The notes below the pieces were generated by a model. That model was not told the DNA's origin. It did not search any database and worked only from the letters and a program-made list of their open reading frames with translations. Below are positions 6,670-15,215 of a stretch of 16,339 nt of DNA, one piece after another. Each line of letters opens with the position of its first letter. The first letter of the stretch is position 1. The stretch is from Treponema sp. (GTDB lineage Bacteria; Spirochaetota; Spirochaetia; Treponematales; Breznakiellaceae), in assembly GCA_031271075.1 (NCBI GenBank), contig JAISWN010000105.1, positions 1-16,339 of the forward strand. The letters run 5' to 3'. The position numbers and the translations under genes are program-made.

Positions 6670-8442
6670 AACTGGTCTCTAAAATCCCAAATTATCTGGT
6701 CTTTTATGGTTGTGGTTCTCTGCGTTTCCGTGGTAATAAGTTTTTTATACTACAGAAGCCAGCGCCTGTTGTTTGAGGATAACCTGATCTATCAGGATAA
6801 AAACGATGTTACCTATCTATTGAGAAATATGGACAAACAACTCAGGCTCTGCGAAAAACTTTCCGACTGGATATTTGTTAACCGCAGGATAGAAACCGCC
6901 CTGGTACGGGATTATTCGGAGAACATGACCCAGTACGACAGGGAAATTCCGTCCATCCAGCGGCTGATAGGCGATTATCTCAGTTCCAGTTCGGTGGGCA
7001 AGTATGTTGTTTTTTTGTACACCAGGGGCAATAACGGTGTGGCGTTAAAATCTTCCAATCCCGATGTGGATTGGCTTGGGGATGTGACGGTTTATCCCTG
7101 GTTTCAGGACGGGATCAGGGCAGGCGGAAGGGTGATATGGCCGGGCATCGTCGATAACCCTTCGATGTACCGTACCACCGCCAAGGTTATTCCCCTCACC
7201 AGGCCGGTTATTTTCGCGGATACCCGGATATCCATAGGGTGGCATGTGTTTGCCTTTAGCCCCGCACTTATCGGGGATGTTTTTGAAGACTTCCGTATGG
7301 ATCAGAACCGGAGCGTCATCGTCCTGGACAGGGATGACCGGGTGGTGTTTCACCGGAATCCGGAGGAGATAGGCCGAACCGCCGGCTATGATTTTTTGGA
7401 TCTGCTCCACAGCGCGGACAGCGGCAGCTATGGGATCGCCATAAACGGCGGCCCCCATATTATGACCTTCCAAAAATCCGCTTATTCCGGCATGACCATG
7501 ATCATCGTTCATTCCCTTAAGACACTGGACCGCCAGTTTAACAATATACTCATTGTCCTGGTTATTGTTTTCCTGCTTACCGTGATAATGTTTTTTTCCA
7601 TGACCTACTATCTGTCAAACCGGCTCACAAAACCCCTGGCGGCGATACTATCCAGGCTCAAACAGGTGTCTTCCGGCGTATTTGCCGTTGACGCAAGCAT
7701 TACCGGCAGTGACGAGATGGGACAGATCGGGCAGGGAATAAATGAAATGGTCGGGCGCATTGATGCCCTTATGGGGGAATTGATCCGGCGGGAGCATGAA
7801 AGATCGCAGCTTGAGTACCGGGTGCTGCTGAACCAGATAAATCCCCATTTCATATACAATGTGCTCAACTCCATAAAGGTGATGGCGGATATACAAAAAA
7901 TAGAGGGTATCTCCGCCATGGCGTCTTCCATGGGGTCCCTCCTAAGGGAGATCTCCAAAGGCGTTGCCGAGCAAATCCCGATTAGGCGGGAACTGGAACT
8001 CCTGGACAAGTACCTGTACATCCAGAGGATAAGGCGTAACGGCCTGCTTCTGATCAGTTACGACATAGCGGACGAACAGGTTTTGAACTGCCTGATCCCC
8101 CGCTTTACCCTCCAGCCCCTGGCGGAAAACGCCATATCCCACGGCCTTGACGGCACGGACCGGCTTGGGGAAATATATGTTTCCATCGGCACGGAGGGGG
8201 AGGATGTCCTTATTGTTATGCAGGATAACGGTGTGGGGATCCCCGGGGATAAGATAAAGACCCTTTTCTCCGGGGAAGGGGTCAAAAACAACGATAGTAC
8301 CTATGTGGGACTTATCAATGTTGACAAGCGGATAAAGCTTTTTTTCGGCAGGGGCGGCCTGTCGGTGGAAAGCAGGGAAGGAGAATACACAAAAATTTAT
8401 ATACGCTTCCCAAAGAAGGAGCCTGAATGCTGGGCATATTGA
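6655..8442 (+). CDS. YesM-type sensor histidine kinase
   Basis: Membrane sensor of a two-component pair, 595 residues. TM1 is at ~13-34, followed by an extracellular sensor region of ~260 residues (Cache-like by layout) and TM2 at ~297-320. A HAMP linker follows (~321-373, 'RLTKPLAAIL'). The His_kinase domain (PF06580 type) has the phospho-acceptor His398 in 'NQINPHFIYNVLNSIK', and the ATPase domain has Glu491-Asn492 in 'LAENAISHG' and 'DNGVGIP' (524-530). The start is GTG at 6655, the only one opening this frame. Its own Shine-Dalgarno is weak (AGAGG, 6645-6649), and it overlaps the TGA of a preceding mini-ORF. The last 16 nt overlap the response-regulator gene. Such pairs usually control the adjacent carbohydrate ABC operon, so the signal is probably a sugar; the sugar is unknown. 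Confidence 0.9.
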   Translation: MKSLKNWSLKSQIIWSFMVVVLCVSVVISFLYYRSQRLLFEDNLIYQDKNDVTYLLRNMDKQLRLCEKLSDWIFVNRRIETALVRDYSENMTQYDREIPSIQRLIGDYLSSSSVGKYVVFLYTRGNNGVALKSSNPDVDWLGDVTVYPWFQDGIRAGGRVIWPGIVDNPSMYRTTAKVIPLTRPVIFADTRISIGWHVFAFSPALIGDVFEDFRMDQNRSVIVLDRDDRVVFHRNPEEIGRTAGYDFLDLLHSADSGSYGIAINGGPHIMTFQKSAYSGMTMIIVHSLKTLDRQFNNILIVLVIVFLLTVIMFFSMTYYLSNRLTKPLAAILSRLKQVSSGVFAVDASITGSDEMGQIGQGINEMVGRIDALMGELIRREHERSQLEYRVLLNQINPHFIYNVLNSIKVMADIQKIEGISAMASSMGSLLREISKGVAEQIPIRRELELLDKYLYIQRIRRNGLLLISYDIADEQVLNCLIPRFTLQPLAENAISHGLDGTDRLGEIYVSIGTEGEDVLIVMQDNGVGIPGDKIKTLFSGEGVKNNDSTYVGLINVDKRIKLFFGRGGLSVESREGEYTKIYIRFPKKEPECWAY

Positions 8443-10037
8443 TTGTTGATGACGACGCCGTAGCCCGCATGAATTTGAAATCCATTATTGAATGGGAGAA
8501 AGAAGGGTTTGTTATCAGCGGTGAAGCCGAGAATGGGAAAAAGGGGCTTGAATTAATTCTCCGGGACAAGCCGGATATTGTAATCACCGATGTAAAAATG
8601 CCGGTCATGGACGGCCTTGAAATGATACGGAACGCCAGGGCCGAGTATGAAGACGTCCGCTTTATCGTCCTTTCAAGCTATGAGGAATTCGGCCTCCTTA
8701 AAACCGCGGTTAATCACGGGGTAACCGACTACCTTTTAAAGCTGGAACTTACCCCGGAAATTCTGCTTGGCGCCCTGGGGAGCGTTAAGAAATCTATCCT
8801 CTACGAGGATAATACAACCCATAACCGGGAAATCTCCCCCTATTCAAAGCTGGCAACGATTCTTCGCCGGGTCCTGGCCGGCCATTACGCGGAAGAGGAA
8901 CTGGAACACACCCTCAGGATGGTAAACCAGGATATAAAAACCGAAAGACTGTCCTGCATCGCGGTACGGCTTTCTCTTTCAGGGAAGGGGGCCTCTTTTG
9001 AGGCCGGGGACTGGCGGACCCTCGAAATCGCGGTCCACAGTGTCATTCACAACATAACAAAACAGTTCTACCCAGGAATTTCCTTTCTGGAAGATTCCGG
9101 GGTATGCCTTTTCGTCTACAGCCCCGCCGAAGGCCCCGGCAGGGTCCGGGAAATGGCCGGCATTATTATTACTATGCTCAAACAGTATTTCAACCTGGAG
9201 GCATCGGTAGGGATCTCCTCCCTAAGGGGCGGCATCAACGACATTCACCGGATCATGATTGACGCGATCAAGGCCACCGAGGAAGTTTTCTTCAAGGGTT
9301 TCGGAACGGTTATTTTTTCATCCGAAGTTTCCCCCGTTTCCATGGAAACGGACGGCGTTTACAACTGGACAGAGACTTTCCGCCAGGCCCTGGAGCTTCA
9401 CCGGAAGGAAGACCTCAAAGGTCTTTTCAAAAACCTTAAAGGAATTCTGGCGGGCAAATCCCGGCCCCTGCTCAGGAAAAATCCTGACACCGGGTTTCCC
9501 CCGGTCTCCCGGAGCGAGTCGTTTAATCTTTGTTTTTCCCTGGTAAACACCACGCTGTCCGTCTTGAGGGATCATCCGGCGGACCGGGATTTTTTCAACG
9601 AAAACCTCTACGGGGTAATCGGCAGGATCGAAACCCTCAAGGGCTTGCGGGAATGGCTTGAGTCTTTTGAAACGGCGGTGTTTGGATGGCTTGATTCAAT
9701 CCGCGCGAAACCCCATGACGATTTCCTTATCTGTTCGGCAAAGCGCTATGTGGCGGAAAATTTTCATAAACCCGTCAGCCTGAACAAAGCGGCGGAACAC
9801 CTGGCCATCAGCGGCGGGTATTTAAGTTCCCTGTTTAAGCGCCGTACCGGGCTTTGTTTTGTGGACTACGTGACCAGGGTGAAGATCTCCGAAGCCGGGA
9901 GGCTCCTGGTATCCGGGCGCTACCGGGTAGGAGAAATAGCCGGAATGGTCGGTTATGAGGACTCAGGATATTTCAGCAAAACATTCCACAGGATAACCGG
10001 GTTCACCCCCAGGGAATATATGAACCGGCGTGTTTAA
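8427..10037 (+). CDS. YesN-type response regulator with AraC DNA-binding domain
   Basis: Cytoplasmic transcription regulator, 536 residues, and partner of the overlapping kinase. The receiver domain (1-~120) has the acidic pocket Asp8-Asp9-Asp10, phospho-acceptor Asp55 in 'DIVITDVKMPVMDG', and Lys105. A long, poorly conserved middle region (~120-430) is typical of the family. The C-terminal ~105 residues form two helix-turn-helix units: 'SLNKAAEHLAISGGYLSSLF', then 'RVGEIAGMVGYEDSGYFSKTF', ending in the AraC signature 'TGFTPREYMN'. ATG is preceded by AAGGAG 6 nt away, inside the end of the kinase gene. Its likely target is the set of direct repeats immediately downstream, ahead of the hydrolase/transport operon. 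Confidence 0.92.
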   Translation: MLGILIVDDDAVARMNLKSIIEWEKEGFVISGEAENGKKGLELILRDKPDIVITDVKMPVMDGLEMIRNARAEYEDVRFIVLSSYEEFGLLKTAVNHGVTDYLLKLELTPEILLGALGSVKKSILYEDNTTHNREISPYSKLATILRRVLAGHYAEEELEHTLRMVNQDIKTERLSCIAVRLSLSGKGASFEAGDWRTLEIAVHSVIHNITKQFYPGISFLEDSGVCLFVYSPAEGPGRVREMAGIIITMLKQYFNLEASVGISSLRGGINDIHRIMIDAIKATEEVFFKGFGTVIFSSEVSPVSMETDGVYNWTETFRQALELHRKEDLKGLFKNLKGILAGKSRPLLRKNPDTGFPPVSRSESFNLCFSLVNTTLSVLRDHPADRDFFNENLYGVIGRIETLKGLREWLESFETAVFGWLDSIRAKPHDDFLICSAKRYVAENFHKPVSLNKAAEHLAISGGYLSSLFKRRTGLCFVDYVTRVKISEAGRLLVSGRYRVGEIAGMVGYEDSGYFSKTFHRITGFTPREYMNRRV

Positions 10038-10050
10038 TGGCGCCTTCTTT

Positions 10051-10109
10051 CCGACGGGACTTTCCGGCAGGACTTAAAACCGGCGGGACTTAAAAATAAT
10101 CCATAAAAT
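10051..10109 (+). promoter_or_regulatory. Direct-repeat operator and activator-dependent promoter
   Basis: CCGGCAGGACTTAAAA (10064-10079) and CCGGCGGGACTTAAAA (10080-10095) are abutting 16-nt direct repeats with one difference. A partial third copy, CCGACGGGACTT, starts at 10051. A -10-like TAAAAT lies at 10104-10109. The -35 position (10081-10086) is GC-rich with no consensus and is covered by the proximal repeat, the layout expected where an AraC-type activator replaces the -35 contact. The YesN-type protein encoded next door is the obvious candidate, by inference. Confidence 0.5.
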
Positions 10110-10159
10110 ATTAAGTTTTTCCCTTTTTTCCAAAAAGAAAGCGGGTCCATAATGACCTA

Positions 10160-11923
10160 ATGAAAATTTGGGAAGTAGAGGAATTATCCCTTACCGCGTC
10201 GGAAACCTTTGATAATCCGTATATGGATGTGGATGTCTGGATCGATCTGAAAGGACCGGGTTTTGAAAAACGGGTTTTCGGTTTTTGGGACGGCGGGCAG
10301 AGCTTTAAGATCCGGTTTACCGCGGTGTCGCCGGGAGAATGGAGCTATGCCAGCGGCGCTTCCCGGAGGGACAGGGGGCTCTGCGGCAAGACCGGAAGCT
10401 TCACCGCTTCAGACTGGACCGAAGAAGAAAAGGCCGCTAATCGTTCACGCCGGGGGATTCTGCGGCCCGGCAAAAACGGGCGCGGGTTTGCGCATCCCGA
10501 CGGCAGATCTTTTTTCATGATCGGCGACACCTGGTGGGCGGCGCCCTCGTACCGTTTCAAGTGGAGCGATGACAACGAAGAACGGCCCCTGGAAGAGTGT
10601 TACTTTAAGGATCTGGTAAAATACCGGATAGGGCAAGGCTACAACACCATTGCCATGCTGGCGGGCCATCCAACATGGGCAAACGACGGCTTCCCCCCGG
10701 AGATCGAAATAGAGCCTGGCGTCTATGCCCGTCAGGCGTGGAAACAGAGCGGGACCGAATCGGCAAAGGACATGGGCAACGAGGGCGGGCGGCCGTTTCT
10801 CTTTCCCGGCAAGGTAAAAGGCTATGAACAGGTGGCGCCCGACTTTACCCGCGTTAATCCGGAGTACTTCAAACACCTGGATAAAAAAGTCCAGTACCTC
10901 CATAACAACGGTGTTTTAAGCTTTATCGAGGTTATCAGAAGGGATGTTTCCACGGTGTGGAAAAAATACGGCGGATGGCCGGACACCTATATCCGTTACA
11001 TCCAGTATGTTTTTGCCCGCTATCAGGCCCACTTCACGCTCCTTTCCCCAATTCATTTTGACTGGGCCGCCGCTTCTATCCCTTCCCGGGACTATAACGG
11101 GCCTGTCAACGAGTGGCTCGAAAAATACGGGAAGCCGCCCTTTGGCACGCTGCTGGGAACCAACGCTTCCCCTTCTACCCTGGTGAATTTCGGCGGCCCC
11201 GGCGAAGCGCCCTGGCTGACTTTCCATCAGACCGGTAACTGGCGGGAGCATGATCACCACTGGTATTTGACGGAGATTTACCGATCCAACCCGCCGATGC
11301 CCGCGCTTGCCGGGGAGCCCTATTATCCGGGCTTCCCCGATGAAAAGCCCCCGGCGGATTCCCGGGACGCGGAACTCAACTGCCGCGCCGGGCTTTACGG
11401 CAGCGTCCTCTCCGGCGCTTTGGGAGGTTTTATATACGGCGCTCAGGGAATCTGGGGCGCCGATATTGAAGCCGGGGCTCCCCGGAAGATGGCCGGCGCC
11501 TTCACGCTAAAATCGGGAACCCAGGCTCCCTTCTTAAAAGAATTTGTTTTATCCGAAGGGGATCGTTACACGGAACTGATTCCCGACAGCGAACTGGTTA
11601 CGCCGAACAAGGCCGGCGACCCGATGGGTTACCGGGGCTGGGCTTACTGCGCCGCCACCGCAGGCAGGGATTACGCGCTTATCTATCTGGAAAAAGACTG
11701 CCCGCCCGCGACGATTCGCGGTTTTCCGCCGGATACATCCTACCGGATCTCCTGGTTTGATCCCGAAACGGGGCAATGGATCGATAGAATCGACAAAGAC
11801 AAAAACGACAATAACGATAATAACAAAATTCTTGTAACCGACGGAACCGGCAGGGCGCCTCTTCCCGCGCCGCCTTTGGGCGATGATGTGGGAATCAAAT
11901 TGATCCGTGCCGAAGGGGTTTAA
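10160..11923 (+). CDS. DUF5060/DUF4038 glycoside hydrolase (GH140/apiosidase-like)
   Basis: A 587-residue predicted glycosidase without a signal peptide, so it acts in the cytoplasm on imported glycosides. Residues 1-~85 match a DUF5060 beta-sandwich ('MKIWEVEELSLTA', 'SPGEWSYASGA'). Residues ~95-420 match a DUF4038 TIM barrel ('HPDGRSFFMIGDTWWA', 'GYNTIAMLAGHPTW'). Residues ~470-585 resemble the C-terminal beta domain often called collagen-binding ('YRISWFDPETGQW'). Glu386 in 'LAGEPYYPG' is a plausible nucleophile, and Asp301 in 'IHFDWA' is a possible acid/base; neither is certain. An Asp/Asn-rich stretch lies near residue 550. ATG 10160 has no strong ribosome binding site, but it overlaps the TAA of a three-codon ORF (10152-10160, TAATG), which may supply coupling. 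Substrate is unknown; GH140 includes apiosidases but the broader family is diverse. Confidence 0.8.
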   Translation: MKIWEVEELSLTASETFDNPYMDVDVWIDLKGPGFEKRVFGFWDGGQSFKIRFTAVSPGEWSYASGASRRDRGLCGKTGSFTASDWTEEEKAANRSRRGILRPGKNGRGFAHPDGRSFFMIGDTWWAAPSYRFKWSDDNEERPLEECYFKDLVKYRIGQGYNTIAMLAGHPTWANDGFPPEIEIEPGVYARQAWKQSGTESAKDMGNEGGRPFLFPGKVKGYEQVAPDFTRVNPEYFKHLDKKVQYLHNNGVLSFIEVIRRDVSTVWKKYGGWPDTYIRYIQYVFARYQAHFTLLSPIHFDWAAASIPSRDYNGPVNEWLEKYGKPPFGTLLGTNASPSTLVNFGGPGEAPWLTFHQTGNWREHDHHWYLTEIYRSNPPMPALAGEPYYPGFPDEKPPADSRDAELNCRAGLYGSVLSGALGGFIYGAQGIWGADIEAGAPRKMAGAFTLKSGTQAPFLKEFVLSEGDRYTELIPDSELVTPNKAGDPMGYRGWAYCAATAGRDYALIYLEKDCPPATIRGFPPDTSYRISWFDPETGQWIDRIDKDKNDNNDNNKILVTDGTGRAPLPAPPLGDDVGIKLIRAEGV

Positions 11924-11988
11924 TCTGATTGGGTGATTCGCCTCCGGGTTCCGGGGCTTAGTTTAATTGGTTTATTGGAGGTTAGGGA

Positions 11989-13320
11989 ATGAAAAAAACA
12001 AAAAAAGTGATCGCCTTTTTGCTCGCGGTGGCGCTGTGCATGGTTTTCGGTGCCTGCAGGCGGAAGAACCCAACTGAAGGGGGCGGCAAGGTGGTGGAGA
12101 TCCGCTACATGGGGACGGAGACCGTGGGCGGGCCTCTCCATGAGCTTTTCACCGCCATGGTGGATAAGTTCAACAAGGACAACCCCGATATCAAGGTACA
12201 GCCGGATCTTCTCCCCTCGGCGGATCTGCGGACCAAGATAACCGTGGAAATGGCGGCGGGCAATCCCCCGGAGATTAGCTGTTGTATCACCAGCTATGCC
12301 AACGAGTTTATGCGGGACAACAAAATTGAGGATTGGCGGCCCATCATTCAGGCCAATCCCGAATTCAGCAAGTGGTTTTTGAAGAAGAACATCGACGCCA
12401 TGGCGTATAAAGACGGCCGCATCATGATGATGCCCACGGAAGCCAGCATCGACGGGCTCTATTACAACACCGAGATCTTCCAAAAGAACGGCTGGCAGCC
12501 CCCCAAGACCTATGACGATTTGCTTGATCTCACCAAAAAAGCGAAGGCCGCGGGCATCACTCTGATGGTTACCGGCGGGAAGGACATACGTTTCGCGTGG
12601 CTTGCCTCGGCCTTGATGGCCCGAACCGCGGGAAAGGCAAAGACCGACGCCCTCACCGGGGGAGACGCCATGGATCAGTGGGATAATCCCGAATACGGTT
12701 TTGTAACCGCCATGACCAAGTTCAAAGAGCTGGTGGACGCGGGGCTGTACCCCCGGGGCGTGCTGGGCATGAGCGGTACCGAAGCGGACCAGGCTTTTGC
12801 CCGGGGCGAGGCGGCAATGTACTTTGAGGGAGCCTGGAAGGGCGCCAACTTTGAAACCGCCGGAGGAAAGGAATTTATCAACAAGCTGGAACGGATCGAT
12901 TTCCCGGCCTTTACCGACTGCCCGGACGGGGACCCCTCCATCCATATCGGCGGAAACATCTGGGGCATGATGATCCCGGTGGGGCTTAACGAGCGCCAAA
13001 AGGACGCGGCGATCCGTTTTGCCAAAGCCTACTGCGATCCGGCCTACAACGCGAAACTCCAGGAAACAGGTTCCCGGGTATTTGCCGGCGTAACCGAATA
13101 CGACCGGAGCAAGACCATGAAGATATTCAACCAGTGTGTCGATGCCTACATCGAGGCCCCGTCCTATATGTATTCCATGGATTCCTACGCGGTGCCCAGC
13201 GTGGACCTGGCGATTAAGCAGACCGCCATGCCCGGCATTGTTTCCGGGGAATTCACCGTTGCCCAGGCGGTAGCGGAAGTCAACAAGGCGGCAAAAGACT
13301 ATCTGTCCAGCAGGAAATAA
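11989..13320 (+). CDS. Carbohydrate ABC transporter substrate-binding lipoprotein
   Basis: Extracytoplasmic binding protein of a CUT1-type importer, 443 residues. The signal peptide ends in lipobox 'VFGAC' with lipidated Cys23. The mature protein has the family 1 extracellular solute-binding pattern: 'LFTAMVDKFNKDNPDIKV' near the N-terminus, 'IDGLYYNTEIFQKNGWQPPKTY' in the middle, 'FARGEAAMYFEGAW', and helix-rich C-terminal 'QAVAEVNKAAKDYL'. It is preceded by TTGGAGG in a 65-nt gap after the hydrolase, so it probably shares that operon. A perfect hairpin follows the stop, which would favour higher levels of this protein than of the permeases. The ligand is presumably the hydrolase substrate. 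Confidence 0.92.
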   Translation: MKKTKKVIAFLLAVALCMVFGACRRKNPTEGGGKVVEIRYMGTETVGGPLHELFTAMVDKFNKDNPDIKVQPDLLPSADLRTKITVEMAAGNPPEISCCITSYANEFMRDNKIEDWRPIIQANPEFSKWFLKKNIDAMAYKDGRIMMMPTEASIDGLYYNTEIFQKNGWQPPKTYDDLLDLTKKAKAAGITLMVTGGKDIRFAWLASALMARTAGKAKTDALTGGDAMDQWDNPEYGFVTAMTKFKELVDAGLYPRGVLGMSGTEADQAFARGEAAMYFEGAWKGANFETAGGKEFINKLERIDFPAFTDCPDGDPSIHIGGNIWGMMIPVGLNERQKDAAIRFAKAYCDPAYNAKLQETGSRVFAGVTEYDRSKTMKIFNQCVDAYIEAPSYMYSMDSYAVPSVDLAIKQTAMPGIVSGEFTVAQAVAEVNKAAKDYLSSRK

Positions 13321-13328
13321 CCCGTCCT

Positions 13329-13350
13329 GGGCGGGGAATTTTCCCCGCCC
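13329..13350 (+). terminator. Intercistronic hairpin after the binding-protein gene
   Basis: Perfect 10-bp inverted repeat GGGCGGGGAA / TTCCCCGCCC with a 2-nt loop, 8 nt after the stop. No T-run follows, so it probably protects the upstream mRNA or attenuates transcription into the permease genes rather than ending the operon. Confidence 0.65.
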
Positions 13351-13399
13351 TCCCGTGGATGCGTGAATGGATGGATGGGATAGATACAAGAAGGTAACC

Positions 13400-14284
13400 A
13401 TGACGGCGACAACAAAAGTGAAATTCGGCCTCCATGCTCCCGGCGGCAAAGGCGGCCAGGTAATGGCTAAGGGTTCCAAAACGCTTTGTTATGTTTTTCT
13501 CGCTGTCAACACGATCATTGTTCTCTATCCCCTCTTGTGGCTGGCTTTCGCGGCCCTCAAGACCCAGCAGGAACTCACCTTTAATACCTGGGGAATTCCC
13601 AAGGCTCCCCAATTTTCAAACTTTGTCAAAGCCTGGTCACGGTCAAAGATGGGATACTTCATGGTCAACAGCATCATTGTATCCGCGCTGACGGTGGTCT
13701 TTACCAACGCGGCCTGCATACCCCTGGCCTTCGTGCTTTCCCGGTTTCAGTTCCGTTTTAAGCGTATCCTCTATTTTGTGGTGATTGCCGGGATGATGAT
13801 CCCCATTAACTCGGCCATCATTCCCCTTTATATTCTGGCAAACAACCTGAAGATGATGAACAATCTGTCCGCCCTGGCGCTGATCTACGGGGCCTTCAGA
13901 ATACCTATATCCGTTTTTATCCTGGAAGGTTTTATGAGCACCATACCCAGAGAGCTTGAGGAATGCGCCCATATTGACGGATGCTCGATATTCCGCATTT
14001 TCTGGAATATCGCGGTTCCCCTTTCCAGGGATACCATAGCGACTGTTTCCATTTTAGCGGTTCTTAACGCGTGGAACGAGCTGATGGTAGCCATGCTGCT
14101 CTTAAGCAGACAAACGCAAAAGACCCTGCCCATAGGGCTTATGGGTTTTATCAGCGAATATTCCGCCGAGTATACCCAGCTCTGCGCGGGGATTCTTATC
14201 GCCATAATCCCCAATATTGTGTTCTATGTTTTTGCCCAGGAAAAAATCCAGAAGGGCATAACGGCCGGCGCCCTCAAAGGATAA
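13400..14284 (+). CDS. Carbohydrate ABC transporter permease, MalG-like (CUT1)
   Basis: Inner-membrane permease subunit, 294 residues from ATG 13400, which is preceded by AAGAAGG. An ATG at 13367 in frame lacks a ribosome binding site, and one at 13463 (MAKGS) is a possible shorter start. There are about six membrane segments, including ~29-51, ~88-112, ~121-144, ~158-177, ~212-232 and ~262-279. The cytoplasmic EAA loop that contacts the ATPase is visible at ~187-208 ('LEECAHIDGCS...AVPLSRD'). The C-terminal 'QKGITAGALKG' is characteristic of MalG-type subunits. It comes before the MalF-like subunit, the opposite of the usual order. Confidence 0.92.
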   Translation: MTATTKVKFGLHAPGGKGGQVMAKGSKTLCYVFLAVNTIIVLYPLLWLAFAALKTQQELTFNTWGIPKAPQFSNFVKAWSRSKMGYFMVNSIIVSALTVVFTNAACIPLAFVLSRFQFRFKRILYFVVIAGMMIPINSAIIPLYILANNLKMMNNLSALALIYGAFRIPISVFILEGFMSTIPRELEECAHIDGCSIFRIFWNIAVPLSRDTIATVSILAVLNAWNELMVAMLLLSRQTQKTLPIGLMGFISEYSAEYTQLCAGILIAIIPNIVFYVFAQEKIQKGITAGALKG

Positions 14285-14307
14285 GGGAAAAGGAGGGAGA
14301 TAATCCG

Positions 14308-15186
14308 ATGTTGGTAAGAAAACAGGATACCGGCGTTTTAGCCCTGCTGGTCGTTCCGGGCCTGGTCTACTATTTGGTTTTACTGCTCTATCCCCTGGGC
14401 CAGGGAATAATTTTGAGTTTCTACAAATGGCCCACCCTGACGCGGAAGGTGTTTGGGGGTTTCTCAAATTATATCGAGGTTTTCGAGGCCGCCCTCTTTT
14501 GGAAGTCCCTCAAAAACTCGCTGATCTTCATGTTGGCAACCACGGTTTTGCAGGTGGGCTTGGGCTATGTTCTGGGTTATCTGGTTTATCTCCAGCTTTC
14601 GGGGCACCGGTTTTTTAAGACCATTTTTTTCATGCCCAATGTGCTGACATCGGTTGCGGTAGGCTTTGTCTGGGGTTATATATTCAGCCCTTCCATCGGC
14701 ATTTTAAAGCCCCTGATGACCGCCCTTGGTTTGGGGAAGTATTACATTTCGCCCCTGGCGGTTCCCGGCCTGGCCCTGACCGCCATCATCGTTGCCCAGG
14801 TCTGGAACCAGGTGGGGATACAGATCGTCCTTTTTAATTCGGGCTTCATGGGCCTGAACGAGGAAGTTCTTGAAAGCGCCTCCCTGGACGGGGTAAGCGG
14901 CATAAAGATGCACACCCGCATGATAATCCCCCTTTCCCTGCCGATATTAAAGACGGTGATCATCCTGCAGATAGTAGGCTCCCTGCGGAGTTTTGATCTA
15001 ATATGGATCATGACCATGGGCGGCCCCAATCACGCCACCGAGGTGCTGCCCCTGCACCTTTTTGTCAACGCCTTTTCGTATTTCAAGCTGGGCTATGGAA
15101 GCGTTATCGGCGTTATCATATTTATTATGGCCATCGGCATCACCGGCCTACTGCGGTTCTTAATGCGTCAGGATAACACGATCTGA
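14308..15186 (+). CDS. Carbohydrate ABC transporter permease, MalF/UgpA-like (CUT1)
   Basis: Second permease subunit, 292 residues. ATG 14308 is chosen over upstream in-frame codons because AGGAGGG lies ahead of it and the first membrane segment ('VLALLVVPGLVYYLVLLLYP') begins at residue 10. About six membrane segments are seen. The EAA loop is at ~189-208 ('ESASLDGVSGI...IIPLSLP'), and 'MTMGGPNHATEVLPL' near the C-terminus is the common COG1175 signature. It pairs with the preceding permease and the binding lipoprotein. No ATP-binding subunit follows, so an MsmK/UgpC-type shared ATPase elsewhere is presumed. Confidence 0.93.
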   Translation: MLVRKQDTGVLALLVVPGLVYYLVLLLYPLGQGIILSFYKWPTLTRKVFGGFSNYIEVFEAALFWKSLKNSLIFMLATTVLQVGLGYVLGYLVYLQLSGHRFFKTIFFMPNVLTSVAVGFVWGYIFSPSIGILKPLMTALGLGKYYISPLAVPGLALTAIIVAQVWNQVGIQIVLFNSGFMGLNEEVLESASLDGVSGIKMHTRMIIPLSLPILKTVIILQIVGSLRSFDLIWIMTMGGPNHATEVLPLHLFVNAFSYFKLGYGSVIGVIIFIMAIGITGLLRFLMRQDNTI

Positions 15187-15215
15187 CAGCATATATTATA
15201 TCAGGAGGATAAAAG

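Noticed and set aside
10110..10140. T-rich then A-rich stretch as a terminator of the regulator gene
   Set aside because: Only a short A/T stem can form, and it lies downstream of the proposed promoter, so it is better read as a leader region.
13367..13399. Longer N-terminus for the MalG-like permease
   Set aside because: ATG 13367 has no ribosome binding site and adds hydrophilic residues; AAGAAGG supports ATG 13400.
11920..13479. 519-codon open frame on the minus strand
   Set aside because: It is the antisense of the sugar-binding lipoprotein gene, which has a lipobox, ribosome binding site and family motifs. The antisense frame shows none and is a codon-bias artefact.
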